Source: Pontibacter pudoricolor
GTDB lineage: Bacteria > Bacteroidota > Bacteroidia > Cytophagales > Hymenobacteraceae
NCBI RefSeq assembly: GCF_010092985.1
Contig: NZ_CP048106.1
Coordinates: 248,001-312,000 of the forward strand
Direction of reading: 5' to 3'
DNA: 64,000 nucleotides
Shown here: piece after piece, positions 1 through 9,703 of the stretch
Layout of the letters: each line of letters opens with the position of its first letter
How positions within the stretch are numbered: position 1 is the first letter of the stretch
Program-made: the position numbers and the translations under genes
Notes under the pieces: generated by a model
Told to the model about the DNA's origin: nothing
What the model saw: only the letters and a program-made list of their open reading frames with translations
Database searches by the model: none

Positions 1-2
1 TC

Positions 3-1874
3 ATGCCTGTACTTGCTTCCGGAAATGTAGTGGTTAATTACAGCGGAATAGGTATCAGTAAGCAACTTGATTTGACAGTAGGAGCTTATACGACGATAAC
101 TAACCCTGCTGCTGTGGCCAATGCCTTTACAACTGAATTAGATGCTGTTGCGAAAAAACTGCAAGCGTATGTAAATGATCCTATTATACAGTTGGATCCT
201 GCCTACATAGCTGTATTGAATCAGCAGAACCAGGCTGTGAAAGAGAACTTCTCTAAACTGACTGCTGAAGAACAGTTAAAGCTAGCCTACATGCTGCAAA
301 GTATAACACCAGATGAAAGCGAGTTTAGTTTAGATGAGCCTGATCCGAATAACTATAGAATAAATAATACTGCCGACCCCGGCGAAGAAATTTACAGAAC
401 CGGGAAGAACTTTGTAAAAAGCATGATTGCCGGTTCTGTAAGCTTATTTCTTGGTACACAGTTAGCTATGCTTCCTTCCCCATTGTTATTTGATAAGGTA
501 GCAGCCGCAGCTTGTATGGCCACAAGTGTTGGTTTTTTTGTGAAGGCACATTCTGAAGCACAAAGAATAGCCCTGTTAAAAGGTGTGGCAGAGACAATAC
601 TTGAATCATTTTCTGGTAACCGTGTAGGCGTGGTAATTCCCGGTGGAAGACAAGCAGCAGCAGATGAGACTGTCTTTAACAAAGATAAAGCAAAAGTGCT
701 GACCTTAAATGGTGAATACCGAACACTGGTAAAAACAGATGCCGGTTCTTCTGTAGCCTTTTTTGCCACTACCTTCAAGTACCTGGCCAAAATGCAGGAA
801 TCGTACAATACCATTTTGGCAACTACCAATAAAATCAAAAGCTGGTTCTTTGGGTCCGGCCCAAGCATCCCGGAATATAAAGATCCGATAAAGACCCAGG
901 CTGCTAAGAAAGAACTACCACTACCATCCGGTAAAGTAGCTTTTAAGAATATCTCCGATGCCAAGATTCAACTCTCGGCTACTCCTGCAGCAGATGGTAA
1001 GTTTAACCTTGTTGCAACCAGCACTGCTACCGGCCTGCAGGATAAGCCATTCAGTTTTGATGTTTTATTTACGGATAATAACCTGGGCGTGCTTCTTACC
1101 AAAAAAGTGACTGCTATTTACAGGCCTGCTCAACCACATGCTGTTTCGCTGGTAGACGGAAATAACCAGGAAGGTGAACCGGGTAAGCTGTTAGCGAAGC
1201 CTTTGAAAGTAAAAGTGATAGATGCAGATGGAAATGCCTTGAAGGACATAGAGGTAGAATGGACTGTTAAATCAGGAAATGGTACCTTAAGCGCAGCTAA
1301 GACAGTTACTGATGCCCAAGGCATGACTGAAGTAACCTGGAAGATGCATCAAACGCCTTCCGCGGATCAAAGAGTTGAAGCGATGGTGAGAAAAGGGGAT
1401 GGCACTTTGGTAAATGGAGCTCCTGTTGCATTTAAAGCTACGCTGGGCATAGTAACCAGGCTGATAAATGGAAGCCCATGGAAACTTACATCCTATATTG
1501 TAGATGGAGAAGAGCAATTTAATTTTAAAAATTTAGGTAACAAAACGTGTTATCCGGCTGGAATTTATGATAAAACTAGATTTGTTGAAGGGACGTTTTC
1601 TTTTAGTTCAACTACCCTAACAAAGAACATTAAATCAGAAGAACACACTTATAATTGTAACGCTAAATCTTTTGACATAAGCTATAATAACAATTGGAGT
1701 GGTGCTCACCAATGGAAAATAGATAAAGGTACCGGGAAATTAGTCTTTATGAATGATGGCCAGGAAGAAGCTTGGCTGGCAATTACTATAATTTCTGATA
1801 CCAAAATAAGGTTCGATGGTATAGGTGGTAGAGGAGAGGATGAGATGGGTTTTTCATTTGAAATAGAAGACTAA
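3..1874 (+). CDS. Big_1 Ig-like domain protein, 5'-partial
   Basis: The reading frame is open from the window edge, so the first ATG at base 3 is probably internal and the true start lies upstream. The visible 623 residues have no signal peptide, which fits a missing N-terminus. A hydrophobic stretch with Ala/Leu/Met lies near residues 140-180. Residues about 385-485 read as a bacterial Ig-like (Big_1, invasin-type) domain, with EGEPGKLLAKPLKVKVIDA, VEWTVKSGNGTLS and TDAQGMTEVTWK. The last 135 residues, starting GSPWKLTSYIVDGE, resemble the small lipocalin-like beta-barrel domains common in Bacteroidetes surface proteins. Probably extracytoplasmic; the actual role is unknown. The C-terminal part is more A+T-rich than the rest. 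Confidence 0.6.
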   Translation: MPVLASGNVVVNYSGIGISKQLDLTVGAYTTITNPAAVANAFTTELDAVAKKLQAYVNDPIIQLDPAYIAVLNQQNQAVKENFSKLTAEEQLKLAYMLQSITPDESEFSLDEPDPNNYRINNTADPGEEIYRTGKNFVKSMIAGSVSLFLGTQLAMLPSPLLFDKVAAAACMATSVGFFVKAHSEAQRIALLKGVAETILESFSGNRVGVVIPGGRQAAADETVFNKDKAKVLTLNGEYRTLVKTDAGSSVAFFATTFKYLAKMQESYNTILATTNKIKSWFFGSGPSIPEYKDPIKTQAAKKELPLPSGKVAFKNISDAKIQLSATPAADGKFNLVATSTATGLQDKPFSFDVLFTDNNLGVLLTKKVTAIYRPAQPHAVSLVDGNNQEGEPGKLLAKPLKVKVIDADGNALKDIEVEWTVKSGNGTLSAAKTVTDAQGMTEVTWKMHQTPSADQRVEAMVRKGDGTLVNGAPVAFKATLGIVTRLINGSPWKLTSYIVDGEEQFNFKNLGNKTCYPAGIYDKTRFVEGTFSFSSTTLTKNIKSEEHTYNCNAKSFDISYNNNWSGAHQWKIDKGTGKLVFMNDGQEEAWLAITIISDTKIRFDGIGGRGEDEMGFSFEIED

Positions 1875-2055
1875 TTTTCTAATTCAATAGCATGAACATT
1901 TTTTATCAGAGATATAGGCTGTCGTATTTAAAGGTTGACAATCATTCTCTACGAAACAAGCGTAGCAGAAATTAAAAAGAATTAAACATTTTAGAAAACG
2001 ATCTGCACCCTTATAGTTCGATAAACCAAATCGAAGGGGAAATTTATTGAACCAA

Positions 2056-2090
2056 AAAAGCCGTTACATTTAACGTGGAGTGGCTTTTTT
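2056..2090 (-). terminator. Terminator downstream of tRNA-Glu
   Basis: Read on the minus strand, AAAAAAGCC pairs with GGCTTTTTT around an inner stem (ACGTTAAATGT), ending in a run of T. It begins 8 bases past the 3' end of the tRNA, so it probably ends that transcript. Imperfect stem. Confidence 0.55.
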
Positions 2091-2097
2091 ACTATAG

Positions 2098-2169
2098 TAG
2101 TCCGTAGGGGAATCGAACCCCTGTTGCCAGAATGAAAATCTGAAGTCCTAACCCCTAGACGAACGGACC
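2098..2169 (-). tRNA. tRNA-Glu (anticodon UUC)
   Basis: The minus strand folds into a complete cloverleaf. Acceptor GGTCCGT (2169-2163) pairs with ACGGACT (2105-2099) and the discriminator A is at 2098. The D arm is GTCTAGGGGTTAGGAC. The anticodon stem TCAGA/TCTGG carries loop TTTTCAT, giving UUC. The T arm is GGGG-TTCGATT-CCCC. The 3' CCA is not encoded, as is usual in this phylum. The sequence closely matches the standard bacterial tRNA-Glu pattern. Confidence 0.95.
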
Positions 2170-2300
2170 GTGCTGTGTTTTACCAACCATTTGCTGATTG
2201 GTGATGCAAATATAGGCTACAAAAATGTTTTGCAAAACATTTAAGCCAAAAAAAACCGAACCAAACCGTAATTGCTTCGTTGTCAGGGTAGAAAAAAATA

Positions 2301-2331
2301 TTGGTTTTACTATAAGCTAATCGTAACTTCG
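2301..2331 (+). promoter_or_regulatory. Bacteroidetes-type promoter of gap
   Basis: TTG at 2301-2303 and TAACTTCG at 2324-2331 are separated by 20 bp. This fits the -33/-7 pattern of the Bacteroidetes primary sigma factor with the TTCG variant of the -7 box. The predicted transcript start is about 30 bases before the gap ATG. Confidence 0.6.
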
Positions 2332-2342
2332 CACCATATTAA

Positions 2343-3365
<1,023 letters not shown>

Positions 3366-3384
3366 GCTATAGTTATATAACATA

Positions 3385-3421
3385 AACGAAAGCCTGCCAA
3401 ATGGTGGGCTTTCGTTTTTTT
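3385..3421 (+). terminator. Terminator after gap
   Basis: AACGAAAGCC pairs with GGCTTTCGTT, followed by a run of T. It starts 20 bases after the gap stop codon. Confidence 0.85.
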
Positions 3422-3497
3422 GTTGCGTATATATAGCTATACTATAAATTAAATTAGTAAATTGATATATATCATAGTTTAAGGAAACAGAGTATTC

Positions 3498-3505
3498 TAC
3501 TTTTG
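3498..3505 (+). promoter_or_regulatory. -7 box upstream of the Usp gene
   Basis: TACTTTTG matches TAnnTTTG 31 bases before the start codon. A good -33 TTTG at the right spacing is not evident, so only the -7 element is claimed. Confidence 0.4.
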
Positions 3506-3535
3506 AAACATCAGAAACCCAACTAAACAAACCGC

Positions 3536-4378
3536 ATGAGACGCATTCTTGTACCAACAGACTTTTCAGAACAGGCCCAATACGCTTTTGAAGTAGCTAT
3601 AAACATAGCCCGCCGTACTGGTGCTGCCATTAAGTTACTGCACGTAGTGGAAATGCCACGTTCTGCAAGCTTCAGCGCTACCGGCGATGTAGTTTATCAC
3701 GACAATATGGAGCAACTATACATTATGCGCCTGATGGAAGCTACAAAATCAAATATGAGCAAACTGATAGCCAAGGTAAGTCATGCGGGCGTGGAAGTGG
3801 TACAGGAAGTAGATGTAGATAGCATTGTAAGTAAAATAAAGCGTGTAATTGCTGCTGATAACATAGACCTGGTTGTAATGGGCTCAAAAGGGTCCAGCGG
3901 CATGGACGAGTTTCTGATCGGATCTAATACCGAGAAAGTAGTTCGCACTGCTACCTGCCCGGTACTAACTATAAAAACATCGGACCCAGAATTTGATATA
4001 AAAGAAATTGTGCTGGCTTCCAACTTCAGACGTGAAGTAGGTAAGGCAATGGATGCATTTAAATATTTCCAGAAACTGTTTGATGCGCGTTTACACCTGG
4101 TTTACATTAATACGCCGGGAGCGTTTGAGTCGAGCAGCAACCTGCGCAGCAAACTGGCTTATGCCGCCGATAAGTATGACCTGCACAACTATACTATAAA
4201 TGTGTATAACGATACTATAGAAGAAGATGGCATTCTGCACTTTGCAGAAGATATTAATGCTGACATGATCATGATGGCCACCCACGGCCGTACAGGTTTG
4301 TCGCATCTGCTAAGCGGAAGTATTGCGGAGGACCTGGTTAACCACACCAGCCGACCTGTACTTACGTACCAACTATAA
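3536..4378 (+). CDS. Universal stress protein, tandem UspA domains
   Basis: A cytoplasmic stress protein with two UspA folds in one 280-residue chain. Domain 1 begins RRILVPTDFSEQA at residue 2 and ends with the nucleotide-binding loop VMGSKGSSGMDEFLIGS. Domain 2 ends with the equivalent ATHGRTGLSHLLSGS. Both loops keep the GxxG-x9-G(S/T) pattern of ATP-binding Usp proteins, so both halves may bind nucleotide. Tandem Usp proteins of about 280 residues are common in Bacteroidetes. It is monocistronic, with a -7 box upstream and a strong hairpin terminator downstream. The precise physiological role cannot be read from the sequence. Confidence 0.9.
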   Translation: MRRILVPTDFSEQAQYAFEVAINIARRTGAAIKLLHVVEMPRSASFSATGDVVYHDNMEQLYIMRLMEATKSNMSKLIAKVSHAGVEVVQEVDVDSIVSKIKRVIAADNIDLVVMGSKGSSGMDEFLIGSNTEKVVRTATCPVLTIKTSDPEFDIKEIVLASNFRREVGKAMDAFKYFQKLFDARLHLVYINTPGAFESSSNLRSKLAYAADKYDLHNYTINVYNDTIEEDGILHFAEDINADMIMMATHGRTGLSHLLSGSIAEDLVNHTSRPVLTYQL

Positions 4379-4396
4379 CAAAACAATTTATAGTTA

Positions 4397-4428
4397 AGCC
4401 CGGCCATAGTTCTATGGCCGGGCTTTTT
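4397..4428 (+). terminator. Terminator after the Usp gene
   Basis: A 12-bp perfect stem AGCCCGGCCATA/TATGGCCGGGCT with loop GTTC is followed by TTTTG. Its T-run also supplies the -33 TTTG of the next promoter. Confidence 0.9.
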
Positions 4429-4454
4429 GTTTAGCATTCGTATAGTTACTTTTG
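4426..4454 (+). promoter_or_regulatory. Promoter of the lipid kinase gene
   Basis: TTTG at 4426-4429 and TACTTTTG at 4447-4454 are 17 bp apart. The -7 box ends only 4 bases before the ATG, so transcription would begin at or very near the start codon. Confidence 0.6.
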
Positions 4455-4458
4455 TTGC

Positions 4459-5343
4459 ATGAGTATACTTCCGCGTATCCGGTTTATAATTAACCCTGTA
4501 TCTGGCACCAGGAGCAGGGTAGATGTGGCTGCCCGCATTAAATTATACTTGGATAGTACAACGCATGACCATGATATAGTTTATACCGACTATGCCGGAC
4601 ATGCTACCGAACTGGCTCAAGCGGCAGCCAACGACAACTATAAAATAGTGGTAGCAGTAGGCGGCGACGGAACAGTAAACGAAGTAGCAAAAGGCCTGCT
4701 GCACACCAATACAGCCCTGGGTATATTGCCTAAAGGTTCTGGAAACGGTTTGGCAAGGCACCTGCAGCTTCCGTTAAACCTGGACAGTGCGATCAAAGCC
4801 CTCAATACCGGCCAGGTATCGCAGATAGACAGCGGAACCATAAATGATATCCCGTTTTTTACTACGGCAGGTATAGGCTTTGATGCGTATATCTCGTCTG
4901 TATTTGCAGGCAACAAACGGCGTGGGTTAAAAACGTATGTAGAGCTGGTTTTAAAAGAAGTTCGCAACTATAAGCACTTGCCTGTAAAAGTCTGGATAAA
5001 CGACCAGGAGTTGGCTACAGATTGTTTTGTAATGGCATTTGCCAATGCAGCACAATACGGCAATAACGCCTACATAGCTCCGCTTGCCGATATTAGGGAC
5101 GGCTTACTGGATGTTTGCCTGGTGCGCCAACTGGACTTTGTAAAAGCGATTAACCTGAGCTATTGCATGCTTACCAAACAGCTGGCCAACCTGCAAAGCG
5201 CAGAATACTTTAAGACTATAAACGTAAAAGTTGAAACCGAAGAGCCGATGATGTTTCATGCAGACGGCGAATACAAGGGCAAAACCGACCGTTTTGAAGT
5301 AAAGATGAATCCGCAGTCGTTAAGGGTTATTATACCTTCCTAA
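4459..5343 (+). CDS. YegS/BmrU-family lipid (diacylglycerol-type) kinase
   Basis: Predicted ATP-dependent kinase of a lipid hydroxyl group, with the diacylglycerol kinase catalytic fold. The hallmark AVGGDGTVNEVAKGL is near residues 72-86, followed by LGILPKGSGNGLARHL, which forms the substrate and nucleotide pocket. RIRFIINPVSG at the N-terminus is the usual first strand. At 294 residues it matches the YegS/BmrU/DagK group. Substrate (diacylglycerol, phosphatidylglycerol, sphingoid base or undecaprenol) cannot be decided from sequence. The ATG follows the -7 box so closely that the mRNA may be leaderless. Confidence 0.88.
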   Translation: MSILPRIRFIINPVSGTRSRVDVAARIKLYLDSTTHDHDIVYTDYAGHATELAQAAANDNYKIVVAVGGDGTVNEVAKGLLHTNTALGILPKGSGNGLARHLQLPLNLDSAIKALNTGQVSQIDSGTINDIPFFTTAGIGFDAYISSVFAGNKRRGLKTYVELVLKEVRNYKHLPVKVWINDQELATDCFVMAFANAAQYGNNAYIAPLADIRDGLLDVCLVRQLDFVKAINLSYCMLTKQLANLQSAEYFKTINVKVETEEPMMFHADGEYKGKTDRFEVKMNPQSLRVIIPS

Positions 5344-5421
5344 TGAGTAATGACGAATGAGTAATTAATAATATCTCATTATCTTAACTCATTACTCATT
5401 AATAATTAGTCATTAAGAAAT

Positions 5422-5769
5422 ATGAGCGATAAAAATAAGAAAGGCAGACAGGGTATAGTTTACTCTACAAGTTCTGATTTTAATTACCAGTATGACCAGG
5501 AGCACGAAGCAGAAACGTTGCCACCTCAACAGCAAAACCTGAAAGTAATGCTCGATAAGAAGTCGAGGGGAGGCAAACAGGTTACGTTAGTTGAAGGTTT
5601 TATTGGTACTGATGACGACCTGAAAGAATTAGGCAAAATGCTGAAAAACAAATGCGGTGTTGGAGGCTCAGCCAAAGATGGCGAAATCCTGATCCAGGGT
5701 GATTTCCGGGATAAAGTAATACAAACGCTACAGGCTGCCGGTTATAAAGTGAAACGGGTAGGAGGGTGA
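5422..5769 (+). CDS. SUI1/eIF1-family translation factor (YciH-like)
   Basis: A 115-residue protein whose last 80 residues form the SUI1 fold: [16 protein letters not shown], then [19 protein letters not shown], then [20 protein letters not shown]. Bacterial YciH proteins of this family influence start-site fidelity. The N-terminal 35 residues are polar and probably disordered, as in other Bacteroidetes members. The 78-bp gap from the lipid kinase holds repeated words of the type attactcattaataattagtcatt. It could still be co-transcribed with the lipid kinase. Confidence 0.88.
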   Translation: MSDKNKKGRQGIVYSTSSDFNYQYDQEHEAETLPPQQQNLKVMLDKKSRGGKQVTLVEGFIGTDDDLKELGKMLKNKCGVGGSAKDGEILIQGDFRDKVIQTLQAAGYKVKRVGG

Positions 5770-5851
5770 GTTATAGTTAGTGAGTTTTTGAGTTAGTGAA
5801 TTAAGTAAGGGGCAATGCTAGTGCTAACTTTGTAAGTAAAACAATAACGTA

Positions 5852-6325
5852 CTATTTGGTAGCTTTAATCTCATTATTGATTCTGTCAGCCAATTTTTGA
5901 AGTTGTCTTTTAGATAATGTATTTTGAATTTCCAGGTATTGAATATCTAAAGCGGTTGCTATTCTTATCGCGGTAAGCAATTCTCCGTTCACCACCGTTC
6001 CGGATATTTCTCCGGTATGCTCTCTTGAAAATTCCAGGAATTTGCGTCGCCCTGCCGGCGTCAGCCTGATCAGCATGACAGGCGCTTTTCCTTTTATAGT
6101 TTCCTGGTAAGCAATAACTGCCTCTTCAAAATCCCAGATAGTTAGGACTGGTTCCGGGTTTAGTCTCAAACTGTCTTTTGTGCCTGATAGTTTGCAGGCA
6201 ACTTCCCCCTGTTCATCAATTAAATATTGGCCGCTCTGTAGTGTTGCCTGTGCTATAGTTGCCATGGTGCAAAACAGGAACAAAACTATAGTTAAAACAG
6301 CCTGCTTTATTACTATTAAACTCAT
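5852..6325 (-). CDS. Exported SecD P1-head-like protein
   Basis: A 157-residue protein with an N-terminal hydrophobic signal (TIVLFLFCTMATIAQ), probably cleaved after Ala-Gln. The rest resembles the first periplasmic (P1 head) subdomain of SecD: PVMLIRLTPAGRRKFLEFS, GEISGTVVNGELLTAIRIATAL. SecD has the equivalent pattern of a Gly-rich turn followed by a conserved strand and helix. No transmembrane channel part is present, so this is not SecD itself. The signal sequence contains a perfect AACTATAGTT palindrome encoding Thr-Ile-Val. Function unknown; the SecD resemblance is from memory of the motif. Confidence 0.55.
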   Translation of the reverse strand: MSLIVIKQAVLTIVLFLFCTMATIAQATLQSGQYLIDEQGEVACKLSGTKDSLRLNPEPVLTIWDFEEAVIAYQETIKGKAPVMLIRLTPAGRRKFLEFSREHTGEISGTVVNGELLTAIRIATALDIQYLEIQNTLSKRQLQKLADRINNEIKATK

Positions 6326-6371
6326 TATTTGCTAACTATAAACAGCACGATTAGTCATTACTTATTCGCCA

Positions 6372-7112
6372 TTATTCATTAAACAAGTGCTGTACTTTCT
6401 CCAGGTCTTCCGGAGAGTCTATTCCTATAGTTTCGAACTCGGTGAGGGCAGTGGTGATTTTATAACCGTTTTCCAGCCAGCGCAATTGCTCCAGCGATTC
6501 TGCCAGCTCCAGCGCGGAAGGTGGTAGCTGGGTTATTTGCTCTAAAATATCAGCTCTGTAACCATAAATACCGATGTGTTTATAGTAGGTGTGTTGCTTG
6601 TGCCAGATGTCCTGGGGTACGTTGCGGCAGTAAGGTATAGCTTGTCTGCTAAAGTATAGTGCGTCGCCATTATTGCTAAGTACCACTTTCGGGGCGTTCA
6701 CATTAAATAACTCATCCTCGGTAGTAATCTTTTTTACCAGCGTAGCCAGTTGGGTGTTTGGGCGGGTAAAACAACTGGCAACAAGGTCAATCTGCTCCGG
6801 CTTTATAAAGGGCTCGTCGCCTTGTATATTGATGATGAACTCGTATGGCTTATTGTACAGCTTGTATGCTTCGAAACAACGATCGGTGCCGCTCTGGTGA
6901 TGCTCGGCGGTCATGATGACTTTGCCGCCAAAATCCAGCACATGATTAAAGATTCGGTTGTCGTCGGTGGCAACTATAACTTCTGATAAACCGGATGCAG
7001 TAGCCTGCTCATAAACACGACGGATCATGGTTTTGCCATTGATGTCAGTCAGGGGTTTGCCCGGAAAGCGGGTCGATGCATAGCGGGCCGGAATAATGCC
7101 GAGTACGTCCAT
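6372..7112 (-). CDS. kdsB: 3-deoxy-manno-octulosonate cytidylyltransferase (CMP-KDO synthetase)
   Basis: Activates KDO with CTP to give CMP-KDO for the lipopolysaccharide inner core, in the cytosol. The nucleotide-binding signature IIPARYASTRFPGKPL is at residues 6-21. NIQGDEPFIKPEQID, around residue 95, carries the metal-binding Asp. The length of 246 residues is normal for KdsB. It shows that the organism makes a KDO-containing LPS core. A possible -7 box (TATATTTG read on the minus strand, 7140-7133) lies about 20 bases before the start; no clear -33 element was found. Confidence 0.95.
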   Translation of the reverse strand: MDVLGIIPARYASTRFPGKPLTDINGKTMIRRVYEQATASGLSEVIVATDDNRIFNHVLDFGGKVIMTAEHHQSGTDRCFEAYKLYNKPYEFIINIQGDEPFIKPEQIDLVASCFTRPNTQLATLVKKITTEDELFNVNAPKVVLSNNGDALYFSRQAIPYCRNVPQDIWHKQHTYYKHIGIYGYRADILEQITQLPPSALELAESLEQLRWLENGYKITTALTEFETIGIDSPEDLEKVQHLFNE

Positions 7113-7166
7113 AGTTTATAGTTTTGCGAGCTCAAATATACGGAAGTGCCGCCGGTTTATAGTTTA

Positions 7167-7874
7167 TCAGCAGCGGGCAGTTTTCTTCTTTTTACCAATG
7201 CGGCCGGTTTCCTCCAGCTTCTCTATGTAACTGTAAGCCTCCGGAGTTTTGCACGCAGTATCACCCATGTTTACTTTTACCTTGCCTATAGTTTGCGCCA
7301 CCGCTTTTGCTTTTTCGGTGAGAGAAGATACATAACAACCAACGGCAATGACAAAACCATTCATAACATAGCGCACGCGGTTAGGGCTGCTTTGAATTAC
7401 CTCTGCTACGTAGTCTAGTTGGGCACTCAGAAACTCTATGTCCAGTTCGGTATCTGGTTTTATAGCTACCAGGCTTGCAAGAGTGGCCCAGCCGGCAGTA
7501 GCAATGTTTTCGTCCTCAGATGCTATCCATTCTTTGGCCAGCTCAAAACCATAGTTGCTTTCCGCAGCTACCCAGGCAACCGTATACTCACAGTGCATAT
7601 ACCAAACAGCGTTATGTACCCAATCCTGCAGGTCGGATTTGGTCATGGCTTTCTCATCGGCAATAAGGCCGGCCAGGTACATGGCATCTGAGTTTCCGGT
7701 CTGGTATAGTTCTTTGGCTAAACTATGGTTCTTCTTCAGCCTTTTCTGGATAGGCTTCAGGTCACCGACTTTCACACCAAAGAACGGTTCTTTGGCACCG
7801 TGTTTAAGGTAAATGTTTTTGATGGTCTGGCTACCCAGGGCAGCAAGTTGTTCCATTATTTCGGGAGCTGTCAT
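7167..7874 (-). CDS. DNA alkylation repair protein (AlkD-like HEAT repeats)
   Basis: A 235-residue all-helical protein of the AlkC/AlkD DNA glycosylase superfamily, which excises alkylated bases. KEPFFGVKVGDLKPIQK near residue 30 and the helical pairs that follow are typical, as are the closing segments FVIAVGCYVSSL and KVNMGDTACKTPEA. This subgroup (DNA alkylation repair enzyme family) is common in Bacteroidetes, and some members may lack glycosylase activity. The stop lies 54 bp upstream of kdsB, on the same strand. Confidence 0.8.
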   Translation of the reverse strand: MTAPEIMEQLAALGSQTIKNIYLKHGAKEPFFGVKVGDLKPIQKRLKKNHSLAKELYQTGNSDAMYLAGLIADEKAMTKSDLQDWVHNAVWYMHCEYTVAWVAAESNYGFELAKEWIASEDENIATAGWATLASLVAIKPDTELDIEFLSAQLDYVAEVIQSSPNRVRYVMNGFVIAVGCYVSSLTEKAKAVAQTIGKVKVNMGDTACKTPEAYSYIEKLEETGRIGKKKKTARC

Positions 7875-7897
7875 CTATCAAAAAGTAAAGTTCAGAA

Positions 7898-8248
7898 CTA
7901 TAGTTTCTCGATAGAAATTATCCGGATGCCTGGCATAGAGCGGTCCTGGGTAGACAAACCACAGCGACGGTCTATTATTTCGCCCGTTTCGGTGTAGGTT
8001 ACTTTTACGGGTATCAGATTTTCTTCCTGTTTAAACTCTTCGCCTATCGCGCTTTCATCCTCGGGTTTATAGTCTTTGCCATCTATAGTTAACTTAAAGC
8101 CGCACCCATCAACCATGTATTCCCCGGACCACTCCAATTGAGCATCTTTCGTGATAGCGTTATTTTCTGTATTCATATTTTTCTGGGAACAGGAGGTAAA
8201 AGAAGCAGCCATTAAAACGAAAGCCGCAGCCAGCAAAAAGAATTTCAT
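7898..8248 (-). CDS. Small lipoprotein of unknown function
   Basis: 116 residues with a lipoprotein signal: MKFFLLAAAFVLMAASFTSC puts the lipobox Cys at residue 20. The mature part has GCGFKLTIDGKDYKPED and a single further Cys near the end. It resembles other small Bacteroidetes lipoproteins with no assigned role. Its last codons and stop (CTA TAG) lie inside a perfect AACTATAGTT palindrome at 7896-7905. It precedes the AlkD-like gene by 23 bp on the same strand. Confidence 0.7.
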   Translation of the reverse strand: MKFFLLAAAFVLMAASFTSCSQKNMNTENNAITKDAQLEWSGEYMVDGCGFKLTIDGKDYKPEDESAIGEEFKQEENLIPVKVTYTETGEIIDRRCGLSTQDRSMPGIRIISIEKL

Positions 8249-8330
8249 AGATTTTATAGTTAGAAAATTAGAAAGTTTTGGTTTTAAACATCAATCAGCA
8301 ATTCACAATTAGTCATTCAACCATCAGTAA

Positions 8331-9677
8331 TTAAACTTTTTTAACGACCAGGGAGAAAGTGCTGTGGTCTAGTACTTCTATAGTTTCGCCTTGTTCTATA
8401 AAGCCTTCTCTTGCCTGGGCATCGTAAAGTGTGTCATCTATCATTACTCTTCCGGTTGGGGCCATTCTGGTATGTGCTATGCCGGTTTTACCAACTAAAT
8501 GCGATGAGTCAGCTGACGAACGATATCCTTCGGAGCCCTCAAAGGTATTGTGCAACACCATGCGCTGCATCGTTCGGCTGGCGGCAAAACGGTTCCAGGT
8601 AAGTGCCACCAGAATCACGGCGCCAACCATGCCCAGCAAAACCGAGATCATGCTTTGCATAATAGCGCTGGATGGTACAAATGTGAAGTCGAAGTTCTGG
8701 TTATTTACCATGATCAGCACCAGCGAAACGAACACCAGTATAATTCCGCTGATACCTGTAACGCCAAAACCTGGAATTACCAGCACTTCAACGGCAATAA
8801 GTATGAGCCCGGCTATAAAGAGCAGTATTTCCCAGTTCTCAGCAAGCCCATTGAGGTAGTACGGAGTCAGGTACAAAATACCGGCAACTACCGCCGCCGC
8901 CAGCGGAAAGCCAATGCCAGGAGACTGCAGTTCGAAGTACAGTCCACCAATGATCAGCAGCAAAAGTATACCGCTGACAAATGGGTTCAGGAAGAAAGAA
9001 ATGATCTTGTTGGTAGTGCTTAGCTCGTACTTTACAATTTCGGCATCCTGTAAATTAACCTGCTTTAACACATCATCTACCGTTGTGGCGGGACCATCGC
9101 AGAAGCCATTTTTTATAGCTTCGGAAGTTGTAAAAGTAAGTACCTGCCCGGCTGATAAAGTGCTGTCTATACTGGCTTCAACCATCGCTTCGGCAAGGTG
9201 CGGGTTGCGGCCCTGGGCTTCGGCAGTGGAGCGCATAATAGAACGCATATAACTCTGGTATTTGCCCGGAGCGGCTTCACCGCTGGCGCTAACTACCGTT
9301 GCGGCACCAATATTTGCTCCTGGCGCCATATAAATACTATCGCAGGCCAGCGAAATCAGAGCCCCTGCTGATGCTGCATTTTTATTGATGAACACATACA
9401 CTGGTTTCGGATATTCGAGTATGCGTTTCCGGATCTCATCTGCATCATTCAAAGCACCGCCAAATGTATCGAGTACCAAAAGCACATGGTCGGCTTTAAT
9501 TTCAGTAGCGTGGTTCAGGGCGAGCTCAGTATAACGGTTGGTACGCGGGTCAATCTCAGACTTTATTTCCATCAGTAATACCTTCTGTTTTTGGGTTTGC
9601 CCAGCAGCAGGAAGTATTAAAATAAAGGTAAGCAGATACAGTAGTGCGCAATGCCAACGTTTTGAGTCAGAATTCAT
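8331..9677 (-). CDS. NfeD-family membrane-bound ClpP-class serine protease
   Basis: A 448-residue protein with a signal peptide (LLTFILILPAAGQ), then a ClpP/SppA-like domain: VLDTFGGALNDADEI, then FINKNAASAGALISLACDSIYM, where the Ser of ASAGA is the likely nucleophile. Four to five hydrophobic helices follow (about residues 225-360), and the C-terminus is an NfeD OB-fold (VGKTGIAHTRMAPTGRVMI). This is the long NfeD1b architecture. Such proteins are usually paired with a stomatin/prohibitin (SPFH) partner, but none is adjacent here. Divergent from the DUF4905 gene, with only 26 bp between the starts. Confidence 0.88.
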   Translation of the reverse strand: MNSDSKRWHCALLYLLTFILILPAAGQTQKQKVLLMEIKSEIDPRTNRYTELALNHATEIKADHVLLVLDTFGGALNDADEIRKRILEYPKPVYVFINKNAASAGALISLACDSIYMAPGANIGAATVVSASGEAAPGKYQSYMRSIMRSTAEAQGRNPHLAEAMVEASIDSTLSAGQVLTFTTSEAIKNGFCDGPATTVDDVLKQVNLQDAEIVKYELSTTNKIISFFLNPFVSGILLLLIIGGLYFELQSPGIGFPLAAAVVAGILYLTPYYLNGLAENWEILLFIAGLILIAVEVLVIPGFGVTGISGIILVFVSLVLIMVNNQNFDFTFVPSSAIMQSMISVLLGMVGAVILVALTWNRFAASRTMQRMVLHNTFEGSEGYRSSADSSHLVGKTGIAHTRMAPTGRVMIDDTLYDAQAREGFIEQGETIEVLDHSTFSLVVKKV

Positions 9678-9703
9678 ACATTTGGGGCTGATAATGTGCT
9701 ATT

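Noticed and set aside
392..964. Long open frame on the minus strand inside the first gene
   Set aside because: It lies wholly inside the Big_1 protein gene in the other strand and reads as an antisense shadow with no family motif.
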